64,000 nt of DNA, from assembly GCA_036245805.1 (NCBI GenBank), contig BTRK01000004.1:9238001-9302000 (forward strand), written 5' to 3'. The stretch is from Pristionchus mayeri (lineage: Eukaryota > Nematoda > Chromadorea > Rhabditida > Neodiplogasteridae). The translations under genes were made by a program, and so were the position numbers. Positions 54,575-64,000 of the stretch are shown piece after piece; positions within the stretch are counted from its first letter, which is position 1, and each line of letters begins with the position of its first letter. The notes beneath the pieces were generated by a model. That model was not told the DNA's origin. It made no database searches and saw nothing but the letters and a program-made list of their open reading frames with translations.

Positions 54575-57384
54575 ATGCACGGCCTTTTTTCGGGCATGAT
54601 CATCGTGTCTTTTCATGCGTCTCCTCTACAGTTTGTAATTCGGGCCACCGTCTCTTCATTTTACACACTCTCTCGCCGCTCGACCGGTCTAAAGAGTGTG
54701 GGAAATGAAGAGACGGTGACCCGAATTACGAGCTCTAGTCTCCTCCCTTCAGGAATCGCTTGTCGCCGTCGTCTCTAACGTCGCGCCCATCGGCTGGTGT
54801 CCGCACAAAAACATCACTGGACAGGTAACAAGATAGCCATCTTCGTCCACCCTGTGCAGTTTCCTTCCGAATGCTACCCACGGAAAACGCAGACAGGCGA
54901 AGAAACAAACAGGGGAAAACGTCTATTATTGGAAATCGTAATAAAGGGAAACACATATATATTCGAACTTTGTGCCCGATTACAAAACATAATCTGATTT
55001 GAGCCGTTGTTTTCTGGGAGTGGAAAACATGCACGCATTGTTTTGATACCGGATAGTGAGCTTGATAAACTGACAAAGGAAGAATGGATGATTGTGCAAA
55101 GTGCACATAGTATGACTCGAACGGGGACTCAGGTATAGGTCTTTTTAAGGGTGGGCACTCCATCCAGACTGAATCTGATTAGGCACTAACCTAGCTGTGT
55201 TCTCCCACAAGCCCTGTTTCGAAGGTTTCCCTTTTGCCTTTGTTATGCATCGCATTCCAGAATATTCTGATCACGGGAGCAGCGAATGGACTCGGAAGAC
55301 TAATCGCTCTCAGATTTGCTTATTATGTGAGTGAAAGATTTGAAATATATTCTAAATCCACTGGAGCTGCTGTGTAGAGTTCGATAAACGGGCCTTCGTC
55401 GTTTGTTCAATGCTCTCTCACCGCTCGACTTGTATCGATTTGAAGAGAAGAAGACCCGTTTATCGAGCGCTACGAAAGTGTTTTTCGAAACAACTCCCTA
55501 CAACCCATTCACTAACACGTCGGAAAACAACCGAGGCACCAGCTAGGTACAACTTAACATACAATAGAGGATAAAAAATTGAATTGAATTGAAACAGTCA
55601 GGTAATCTTTTGAGATTCGCAGGCAGTCACTCTCATTCTCTGGGATCGCGATGGGACCGGCCTGATCAAAGTGAAAGAGGAATGCGAGAGCATGGGAGCT
55701 AAGGTTGATCTTTGATCTTTGTGCCGGCAGTAAAGTGCGCAAGTCGGGCTATCGCCTCCTCATTCCATACGCTCTCACGCACGAGGATGATAAAGTGTGA
55801 AAATTGTCGAATTTCGAACACAGGCTCACAGTAGAGTTCGAGAAACGATACCACACTCTCTTCATTTTACACACTCTCTCACCGATCGGCCGGTCTAAAG
55901 AGTGTGTAAAATGAAGATACGAAGGCCCGAATTACGAACTCTAGTTCACAGTGATGCTTGATCTTTGATCTCTCAGACGTACATGTCGACCGTTGACATG
56001 CTGAAGAGCGCAGAGACAGCACAGAAGATCATGAAAGAGGTAGGATAATAATAATAATATCGTATCATGTGTGATAGCGCAGAGTTATAGAATAGATTGC
56101 TACGGGAAATCAGGACACGATATTGCGATGCCATAACTTGATGACAAAAGATTGAATAGTGCTCGACGTTCAGCTCATCGCAGCTTCATTGCGCTCTAAA
56201 GAGCACATTTCGGTTTTCTTGTTTTTTTTCAAAACACTTTGCATTCTACGCACTTTGTCTGGCCGAGCGAAAATGTGTCGAATGTAAAGCGAATTGTAAG
56301 AGTGTGTTAATAGACCTTCCACCAGAGAACCGAACACCTCACGGATGTTCAAATATTAAACAAGTATCATACATTTTTCTTGAAATAATGGTCCCAAGAT
56401 CTGCACTATTATACTTGAGATATTGAGAATTTACAATTAAGATACAACGAGTCGATATACTCATCAACAATGCAGGGATTGGCATCGGAGGTATGCAAGT
56501 TTGCACTTTGATCTTTGATATATCGACCAATGTTCAAAATTCCAGGAAAAATTCTCGAGATTAGCGAGGAAAACGTGAGAAAAACGTTTGAAGTAAATAC
56601 CTTCTCCCATTTCTGGGTGAGTTCTGAGCTCATGTGACTATTAGGAGTTCTTAAATCTTTCTTGAATGTGTTGATCATTATGCTCTAGCAATACGTCTTG
56701 TATACTAAAATGATGTTTGAAACACAATCTTCATTTAGATCGCTAAGGAGTTCCTGCCGGGCATGTATGATCGTAATCACGGGCACGTCGTGTCGATCGT
56801 CTCATTGGGAGGAGTCATAGTTGCCCCGCAGGGTACGGTAATTTGTGAAATTATTCAATCTATCGTTAACTGTCTCAGACCTCACCACCTACTGCTGCTC
56901 CAAGTTCGCTGCACTCGCCCTCATGGAGGGACTCGAGAATGAGTCGGTGTGCCTCGGCAAGACAGGAGTACGGTAGGCGATCTGTTCTTACTCTTGTTTC
57001 TGTCGTGTATATTGTAATTCGTCGCCAACAAGGATTTGGAAACTACTGGGAAAGTACTGGAAAAGAAAGTGTTTTTTTCAGCTTTACTTCGGTTTGCCCA
57101 GGGTTCTTCCAGACGCCGTTGCTGGATGAGCTATCGTGAGTCGGCAGTAGACAACATTCCGTAACTTTGGCATTCCTCTCAGGACCAATACTAATAGTGC
57201 CGTTATGACTCCTGAATACGTCGCTGACCATGCAGTAGACGCGATCCTCAGGGAGCTGCGCATTGTGCACATCCCCAAATCGCACTACGGATTTTCGCTG
57301 CTAAAGGGGTACAGGTTTTCCCAACATAATCTCCCTGGTTCAGTCTCGCAAGTTGTAAAAAAAGGATTGTTGAAACTTGTGTGA
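54575..57384 (+). CDS. short-chain dehydrogenase/reductase, SDR16C (dhs-3/RDH-E2-like)
   Basis: 296 residues in 11 phase-consistent exons: 54575-54604, 54753-54824, 55261-55326, 55623-55703, 55977-56040, 56428-56490, 56546-56616, 56739-56832, 56879-56972, 57082-57135, 57183-57384. Motifs: cofactor site NILITGAANGLG, NNAGIGIG, catalytic Ser in VSIVSLGG, and YCCSK with the catalytic Tyr and Lys. PGFFQTPLLDEL follows. The layout and the N-terminal hydrophobic stretch (ESLVAVVSNVAPIGWCPHK) match retinol/retinal or epidermal dehydrogenase 2-type enzymes; in C. elegans the dhs-3 relative sits on lipid droplets. The substrate is likely a lipid alcohol or ketone, but not shown. Introns hold three hairpin MITEs. 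The MITE at 54627-54738 landed just upstream of the exon 2 acceptor; its TSD shows that exon 1 ended at 54604. The start ATG is the most downstream in-frame choice. Confidence 0.9.
54627..54738. mobile_element. CTAGAGTTCG-family hairpin MITE in dehydrogenase intron 1
   Basis: TCTCCTC on both sides (54620-54626 and 54739-54745), ends TACAGTTTGTAATTCGGG and CCCGAATTACGAGCTCTAG. Confidence 0.85.
55375..55472. mobile_element. CTAGAGTTCG-family hairpin MITE in dehydrogenase intron 3
   Basis: The ends TAGAGTTCGATAAACGGGCC and CCCGTTTATCGAGCGCTA; shortened interior; no clear target duplication. Confidence 0.75.
55832..55945. mobile_element. CTAGAGTTCG-family hairpin MITE in dehydrogenase intron 4
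   Basis: 114 bp, TCACAG on both sides (55826-55831 and 55946-55951), ends TAGAGTTCGAG and CGAACTCTAGT. Confidence 0.88.
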
Positions 57385-58183
57385 CTTTATTATGATGTTA
57401 TTCTTATTTCGAATTTGCAAATTAGTCAATCATACTTGTTTACAAATTAGAAATTTATTTGGCACACGAACAAACATGTTTGCATCTTGGGCGACTTCGC
57501 CTCAGCAAGTGTATTGTTTCGCAAGAAATTGCTCTTCATTATGCGTGCTTTCTGATCGGAAAATAAGAACACACATGAAGTTCGACATTTCTTCCCTATT
57601 ATTAAAAAAAAACTGTTTTGTATTTTTATCAACGCCTGTTCAGAGTCGTCCCACGATCAGTGCTTTCCCGAGGAATGACAACTCTCGCAAGAAACAGCCG
57701 ATGAATATTGTTAAATACTGCATATCATTGTCTTAATCGAAACAAGCATAATTATTTTGAGTTCATAAATAAAGAATGTTCTAAAAAATGAATAATGAAT
57801 GGATTGCAGCAGTCATATGGGTAAAGGTAAAGCAAAAAGGTGAAGGTGCAGCCACGTCAAGCGATTTTACAGTCGTAAATGACTGCGATAGGTGGTGTAG
57901 TGCGGTGGGGCCGACTACTTCTAGGACTACGTATCCCTGCTGTGCTTCTAGCGAACATTACCTCCGCTCAACAGAGATCTGGAATCCGCTCAAATCTAAA
58001 AATGCAAAAGAGATGGGTCACGAATTCGCGATACAACTGAGCTTCCAACCCACAACTTTATTCATAGAGCGCGGCCCAGGAAGAAGAGAAGCCTCGAAAT
58101 AAAAAACAAGAAAAAAAGAAGAGAAGCAAAAGCAGGAAGGGAAGCCTCGAAATCTGGTTCTGGCAACGAGATCGCGAATTCTT
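57385..58183. other. spacer; short repeat shared with 8070-8130
   Basis: GCAGCCACGTCAAGCGATTTTACAG at about 57850, continuing into GTGGTGTAG, recurs near 8074 with few changes, indicating an ancient dispersed repeat. No gene was recognised. Confidence 0.4.
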
Positions 58184-59319
58184 ATAAGAGAGGAATCGCG
58201 AGAGAATCGGCCATTTGAGGGGGGTGAGCGGCGGTAGGAATCAAGTTTGTCCTATCCTGAAACAAATTTGGTCTCAAGTACAGCAAATCATGCTCTTTCA
58301 AACTGCGTCGTCAGAATTTCGATAACTGTCGTTATCGTCGAGATTCAGAAGGCCAAAGATGGTACAATCACTTTTCGACAGTTAAATCGCGCTCACTTAA
58401 ATGATCATAATTCCCTTTAAAATAAAGATAGAAGGTCTTTCATTGCTTCAAATGAGAGCTAACATCATGCACTACAACTTTTAGGTTGAGGTCATCATTC
58501 CTGGACCTCATCCTGGTGAGGGGCGGTCGGGTGAACCAAAACTTTCGTAACTTAGAAAATCAGAAAAACTTTTTGAGTTTTCATGCTGAAGTTGTAGTAC
58601 ATATATGTGCCTCACTTCTCCCCAAAAATGAGCAAACTCGGGAATAGAAAAAAAAGGGGGCGCACTTTCGTGATACGACCCCAATATGACTTACGGACTC
58701 GAATACTTCCGTATCTTCAATTACCCTTATTGGCACTCAGATCATCCAAAAATATCCAAAAGAACATTTAAAATTGTTTCCGCCCATAGTATAACACTGT
58801 CATGGGCCATAAAAGCTCACATGACCCAAAACTTCAAAATCGATATTTTGATGTATTCCAACTTGGGGGGTGGGCCCTAATGCACTAAATGGGTTTCAAA
58901 TAGTGCAGAAATGTACCTCTAAACTATTTCAAGAAAGGGGGCATCTATAAATATGATTTTTCATCAGAGGAATTGAAGGAAAAGCGCAAAACTCTACATT
59001 AGGCAAAAGTAGTCGTAGAGATGTGGCTTATGGCTATAAATGTAGAGTGGAAAGAGCTCAATGCTCTGTAGCACGCTTCAACGACAAGATAGAGACTCAC
59101 TTTCAACAGATGAAATGTTTAGCTCTTTCTACTCTACATTTCTAGCCATAAGCCACATCTCTGCGACTACCAAATTCCAGAGAAGCGAAATCGGTGTAGT
59201 TATGCACGCGACAAGACTTTCGCAACAACCTAATACTTGTAACCAAATTTTTTGCAGGATAGGACAAACTTGATTCCTACCTCCGCGGCGTGGTCGATTC
59301 TCTCGCGATTCCTCTCATA
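58184..59319. mobile_element. TATGAG-family foldback element (1.1 kb)
   Basis: The ends GAGAGGAATCGCGAGAGAAT and ATTCTCTCGCGATTCCTCTC. The arms share GATTCAGAAGGCCAAAGATGG-type words with other copies. The central spacer with GAGCGCGCGC is deleted, so the two arms meet near 59070 around CAACGACAAGATAGAGACTC. Confidence 0.8.
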
Positions 59320-59424
59320 AGATAAATTCAAAAAAATATGGAATTTGTTGTGTACGCCTTTGTTTCTTGACAACTGGGTACCCGAAATGCAATTACCAAA
59401 CGCAAATAAGCAACATAGAGACAA

Positions 59425-60681
59425 TTAGAGCTCGTGATAGGGGAATAATCGGGTTGAGTGGTAGATGAGCATGCACAGAGGCCCCCAGAATACCAGCACT
59501 TGCGAATTCAGGATCAGAAGAATCAGGAAGTACTCAAAAATACGTAAATTAATCGTGCGCTGGAGATGATACTTGAAGCCCACAAGACATGTGTATCCAG
59601 GGCGCGTCCGTGTACAGCATAATATCACGCCTCTCATGAGCGAATCGAGCTAGTCTAGGGAATGGAGCATAAATGGCAAAAATGGTTCTAGCAAGTTTTA
59701 GGCACCTTGAGGCATCCCTAACACTCCCCCAAAGTCTCGTTGTGCATACTTCGTTTTGGAGCTCCCGGCATCATGTCGGATATCTGCAGCTCACTCTTTG
59801 AGTGCGCGTATCGCGCTTCTACTGAGATATAGAGCAAAATTGACCTCTGAGTGACCCCCACTCATTTTTCGAGCTCTATCGATGTATATAGTTCATTTCC
59901 TATAAATTTCAATTTTAAGCATGCATCATTCCCACCCAGATATCTCAAAATTGTACATAAACACGCAGGATTTTTTCATTGCAGTTTATAGAGCTGATCG
60001 AGAGCTATCGAATGAGTGGTTTGCGCCAAAAATACAGGAAGGCATGCACGAGTTATGTGCTTTTAAAGATTTCTGATCATTTGAAATCATTTTATTCCAC
60101 TCCACACCGCGCGATTTCGAGCGCGCGGTGTGGAATTATTCAATTATCTCTCATCATTCCATTGTTTGTTCGGAGTGGAGTGGAATAAAATGACTTCAAA
60201 CGATCAGAAATCTTTAAAAGCACATAACTCGAGCAGGCCTTCCTGTATTTTTGGCACAAACCACTCATTCGATAGCTCTCGATCAGCTCTACAAACTGCA
60301 ATGAAAAAATCCTGCGTGTTTGTGCACACTTTTGAGATATCGGGGTCAGGATGATGCATGCTTAAAATTGAAATTTATAGGAAATGAAATTTATAGAAGC
60401 GCGATACGCGCACTCAAAGAGTGAGCTGCAGATATCCGACATGATGCCGGGAGCTCCAAAACGAAGTATGAACAACGAGACTTTGAGGGAGTGTTATGGA
60501 TGCCTCAAGGTGCCTAAAACTTGCTAGAACCATTTTTGCCATTTCTGCTCCATTCCCTAGAACAGCGATTTTAGCTCGATTCTCTCAAGAGATGCGTGGT
60601 ATTCACAGTCTTGAAGAAGGAGACTTGAGGAAGCGAGCAGATCAAGGCGAGGAACCCAGCGACGAAGATCATATATTTGAT
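59425..60681 (-). pseudogene. relic of a second GnRH/vasopressin-type GPCR, split by a hairpin element
   Basis: On the minus strand from 60681: IKYMIFVAGFLALICSLPQV then SFFKTVNTTHLLR, which aligns with TM4/ECL2 of the receptor at 31938-34721 (WFFALIWSFPQLFVFQTVD). After the 942-bp hairpin (59641-60582) the frame resumes as GVILCCTRTRPGYTC and ends in VLVFWGPLCMLI, nearly identical to TM5 of that receptor (VLVFWGPLCMLT). TM1-TM3 and TM6-TM7 are absent nearby. It is a non-functional paralogue fragment. Confidence 0.8.
59641..60582. mobile_element. long hairpin element (942 bp), ~9-bp target duplication
   Basis: TCTCATGAG (59632-59640) and TCTCAAGAG (60583-60591) border it. The ends are CGAATCGAGCTA and TAGCTCGATTC. 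The arms pair almost throughout around a GCGCGATTTCGAGCGCGC centre at about 60115. A long stem with 9-bp duplication suggests a Mutator-like element. No coding frame. Confidence 0.8.
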
Positions 60682-60682
60682 C

Positions 60683-61268
60683 TTGAATTGCGCAATAAAG
60701 TGCTAATTGTGAACGTTTTTAATTTTCAGATTGATAATGTTGACTTTCGTCAAGCGAGTGGCGTAATGGCTGTGTTGGTTATGTCTGATGGTTAGTGATT
60801 GCGAAACACAATGTAATGATATGGAACAACCAAAATATGTAACGACCATTTGCTTTTATTGTCGTGGTGCCGTATTCTAGAGAATGTAATATTTGCAGAA
60901 CACATGGTCTTCCGAAGACGTATTACCCGACGAGTAATACGGCTTCGGAAGGAAGAAACATCGAGTTCAGCAATTTCGTTTGTTCAATTGGGTAAATTCA
61001 CACTTATGGAAATCAGCAAAAACTATTCGCATCTATGAAATCTGATAAAATTCGACAGCATTTGCACAATTAAATTAGCATGTTTTATCATAACTTTACA
61101 AAAAAGTCTAAGGGATGCATTCGGGTTCCTCTTCAATGGTTAAGAATTTACGAGGATGAGAGAGAATTTCCTGGAAGGAATCGAACTTTATTTTAAAAAT
61201 CATTATTGAAAGATGTTTTTTCTTCAAAAACAAGTTGTAAAATTCAGCACACATTCGCCTTGAATTGC
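60683..61268. other. spacer, no gene; one short hairpin
   Basis: Upstream exons of the GPCR relic were not found. A hairpin lies at 60909-60951. Confidence 0.4.
60909..60951. repeat. 18-bp inverted repeat, 7-base loop
   Basis: CTTCCGAAGACGTATTAC and GTAATACGGCTTCGGAAG, one mismatch. Confidence 0.8.
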
Positions 61269-61592
61269 TTACGATTCATCGGTGAAGGGGACAGGAAGGA
61301 TGTCGATTGATAGTCCGGAACAATAGAATTCCGCCTGCAATTGAGATCAACTTTTTCTGCTACAAATTCTCACCAACTTTACGGTGCTTTGTTCAACATC
61401 AGTAATGGAGATCCCTGGAACGGATGAATTGTCGCCCTAGATGGGCATCATTGCATAGAGATCACCATTTTGTGTGTACCTTCGCGTCCAGGCTGTCTAA
61501 GTAGATTAACGAAGCACACATAATTACAACAATGATGAGAGAGACTACCGCAAAAACGGGAGAGATAACCAGGAGCCATGAAACCATAAATT
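61269..61592 (-). CDS. C-terminus of a single-pass membrane protein
   Basis: Exons 61592-61480, 61436-61374 and 61334-61269 are phase-consistent. They give a hydrophobic helix (VFAVVSLIIVVIMCASLIYL), then SLDAK, GDNSSVPGISITDVEQSTVK and AEFYCSGLSIDILPVPFTDE-S-stop. The pattern is a transmembrane segment with a short cytoplasmic tail, as in adhesion or receptor-type proteins. Upstream exons were not recognised and no family can be named. Confidence 0.5.
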
Positions 61593-61840
61593 CTGAAATT
61601 TAAAAAAAATCAAGATATTAAGAGAGGAAGCACAAATTTGTGGACGAAGGGCCGCGCGCTATATATCTTTCACAGTCTTCTCTCTGGGAATACCCCTCCC
61701 CCTTTTTCATCTCTTGTCTTCTCCCGCGGTTTTCGTCTTTAGTTTCACAACACAAACTCAGATAAGCACACAAATGAGCATTGCCATAGGATTATGGGTT
61801 TGGAAGCACCGTTCGTGAGTTATAAAAAGTTTTTAAAAGT

Positions 61841-61905
61841 CTACTTTGCAAAGCCGTATCTCGAACCAAGAAATGAGTGTTTGGAGATACGGCTTTGCAA
61901 AGTAG
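61841..61905. repeat. perfect 22-bp hairpin with 21-base loop
   Basis: CTACTTTGCAAAGCCGTATC-TC is perfectly complementary to GA-GATACGGCTTTGCAAAGTAG. Size resembles a pre-miRNA stem or a tiny MITE. No target duplication was identified. Confidence 0.8.
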
Positions 61906-61991
61906 ATTTTTGGACTCTTCGTGAAAAGTTACCTCAATTTTCTTCTTTCTTCGAGATTCTATTTTTTCACGGTACGGACTGTAAGTAGAAA

Positions 61992-62106
61992 TTAGAGTTC
62001 GAGAAACGATACCACGCTCTCTTCATTCTACACACTCTCTAGACCGGTCGATCGGCGAGAGAGTGTTTAGAATGAAGAGAGTGTGGTATCGTTTATCGAA
62101 CTCTAG
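61992..62106. mobile_element. CTAGAGTTCG-family hairpin MITE
   Basis: TAGAAA on both sides (61986-61991 and 62107-62112), ends TTAGAGTTCGAG and ATCGAACTCTAG. Confidence 0.88.
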
Positions 62107-62283
62107 TAGAAATGCTCGGTTCTCTCACGCAGTCACTCGCATGACCAATATAATGTAAGCAAATTGTCACAAAAAGCATGCACCCGCCCCTTCACACGTT
62201 TCTATCCGAATCTCATCCCCGCAGTCTCTCCGTTTCCCATACCCTTCGCGATATTACTTGCAACATATGGTTTAGGTTTCAAG

Positions 62284-63001
62284 CATAGTTGCCCAGCACT
62301 GGCGGCGGCTTGTCAGGCAGCGCGCACCCATGAACCCCTCATTCATGCCATTTTGTCAGGCAGCGCGCATAGACGTATAGGGGGTCATGGTCGAAAAATC
62401 GATGGTAGGTCATGGGTAGATCAAGATTAAGTACTGTACCAATCAATAGTACAGTACTTCCTGATACCGTATACATCTACCGTAACCCTGATTATCGCGA
62501 ACTGATTTTTTTCAAAAATTGAAAATATCGTACCTAATTAAAAATTAAAAAGTCAAAGTACCGTACCCAATCGATAGTACAGTCCCACCAGATACCGTAT
62601 CACACTACCGTAACCCTGACTATCGCGAACTAACTTTATTTTTAAGATGTAAATAAAGTTAGTTCGCGATAGCCAGGGTTACGGTAGTGGGATACGGTAT
62701 CTGGTGGGACTGTACTATCGATTGGGTACGGTACTTTGACTTTTTAATTAGGGTACGATATTTTCAATTTTTGAAAAAATCAGTTCGCGATAATCAGGGT
62801 TACGGTAGCTATATACGGTATCAGGAAGTACTGTACTATTGATTTTTACATTACTTAATCTTTATCTACCCATGACCTACCATCGATTTTTCGACCATGA
62901 CCCCCTATACGTCTATGCGCGCTGCCTGACAAAAATGTGTCAGGCAGCGCGCACCCATGAATAGGGGGTCATGGGGGTTGCCGGCGGCGTGGGCAACTAT
63001 G
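62284..63001. mobile_element. hAT-like hairpin element (718 bp), 8-bp target duplication
   Basis: GTTTCAAG flanks it on both sides (62276-62283 and 63002-63009). The ends CATAGTTGCCCA and GGGCAACTATG are inverted, and the arms are complementary nearly to the centre at about 62645 (TTAGTTCGCGATAGCCAGGG region). The arms repeat the words TACCGTAACCCTGA and TACAGTAC. Non-coding. Confidence 0.88.
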
Positions 63002-63009
63002 GTTTCAAG

Positions 63010-64000
63010 GCATATTCTCTACCGACTAATTATTGTGCGATGACTCCAATCTTGCTGAGGCTTCCCAGTAATTGCGATGCATTTTCCATGCACTAAGTAT
63101 TGTTACGAAACTGTGTGGACACTCTGCGAAGTCTCCTAGTAAGTGATCCATTCACCGCCAATAATTTTCATAATTTTCCGATAATTTTCATCCTTTTTGC
63201 GAGCCGATTTGACTTTTGGAAGTGATCTTGAACACAATTATACTAGGTTGAGTAGTGTATCAGTGTGAAGTGTTTCAGTTTCATCGCTTCCCTTACACGT
63301 TCGAAAGTGATGTCTCGATTCCATTGCATATCCCTTCAACGTGATGAGTACGGAATGATATTTTGGATTGAATTGGCAATGAGTAGATAACTAATATGAA
63401 ATTCCATGAACAAATACCAAAATGGTGGCTCGGTAGCAGCGGTTTCTTCCCGCACATTATGTTTAGCACTTCCTGATTTTGCAGCAAACGAGAAATAAAC
63501 ACTGGCTATAAATGTTCTGTTGCACGTTCTTTCGATGCGGAACTTCCTTGTTTTGCGTGTGAAATTGCAGGAATGGACAGAGACGCAGAGAAATCTGCGC
63601 TTCCCAAGTGTCACGCGCGTCCATCAGCACCGAAGTATAATCCAAGGTTAAGGAGAACGCATGGCGCCAGTGATTATCGCACGTCCTTGGTCACGCATTA
63701 GAGAGGTCGCAATCAGGATAATCGTTTAATCGTTTTCCTCACGTTTGCATCTGGTAAACAAAGCGAGCGGAAATATTTCAAGATATGAATCACTAGAGAA
63801 AAACTGTGGTGGATGCACGCGATGTTGGGGAAACAGATGAGGAATTTGACAATGTGATACAGCGAGGAAATGTGAGACGAAGATATGAATCCCCTAACTG
63901 CGAATATGAGGGCAGAAACATGGATGGTTCTCGCTGTCGCTTACTGCCAGAGAAAATGCGATAGTTGTACGTTCGGCAAATAAGCCGAACCACAATAAGC
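63010..64000. other. no gene recognised
   Basis: Minus-strand frames at 63293-63645 overlap each other and lack a splice chain; part of a gene beyond the window may be present but cannot be supported. Confidence 0.35.

Noticed and set aside
62300..62990. Repeated TACCGTAACCCTGA words considered as a tandem array or telomere-like repeat
   Set aside because: They are explained by the two arms of the hAT-like hairpin.
1..64000. tRNA, rRNA or bacterial operon genes
   Set aside because: No cloverleaf with a B-box-like GTTCRANNC pattern in proper context was found, and all real coding sequence is intron-rich and nematode-like.

Overview
The window looks like nuclear DNA of a nematode. Coding sequence is cut into many exons by short introns with TTTCAG-type acceptors. 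The gene families (SRD, SRX and SRH/SRI-type chemoreceptors, an aminoacylase-1, a PiT phosphate permease, an SDR16C-type dehydrogenase, a GnRH/vasopressin-type receptor, a glycine-rich secreted peptide) are those of a rhabditid-like worm. Many exon chains were checked by hand to be phase-consistent. I cannot name the species.

Layout. 0-4.1 kb: TTAA-flanked hairpin elements, one nested in another. 4.7-5.55 kb (+): glycine-rich secreted peptide. 8.2-10.7 kb (+): 3' half of an SRD chemoreceptor. 12.4-15.1 kb: repeats. 15.4-16.25 kb (-): partial SRH/SRI-like receptor. 17.1-19.8 kb (-): complete aminoacylase-1, with a partial copy of its promoter and first exon at 20.4 kb. 21.2-23.8 kb: mariner relics. 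24.1-25.0 kb (-): partial SRH/SRI-like receptor. 27.2-29.1 kb (-): SRX receptor with a frame break and a hairpin element inserted in its last coding exon. 30.5-31.1 kb (+): a three-exon prepropeptide predicting an ARGF-amide neuropeptide. 31.9-34.7 kb (+): a peptide-type GPCR. 37.0-44.7 kb (+): PiT phosphate permease carrying two large hairpin elements in introns, a frame break and an unlocated exon. 45.7-49.6 kb: LTR retrotransposon without intact coding sequence. 49.7-51.7 kb (-): complete SRD receptor. 54.6-57.4 kb (+): complete short-chain dehydrogenase. 59.4-60.7 kb (-): relic of a second peptide-type GPCR split by a hairpin element. 61.3-61.6 kb (-): C-terminus of a single-pass membrane protein. 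62.3-63.0 kb: a hAT-like hairpin.

The main theme is hairpin (foldback) DNA. At least six families occur, several with clean target-site duplications: TTAA, TA, 6 bp, 8 bp, about 9 bp. Most sit in introns or between genes; two split coding exons. The most interesting gene is the 91-residue prepropeptide at 30.5 kb. Its predicted product ends in ARGF-amide like arthropod allatotropins, and it lies about 0.9 kb upstream of a peptide-type GPCR on the same strand. A ligand/receptor pairing is only a hypothesis. No tRNA, rRNA or CRISPR was seen.
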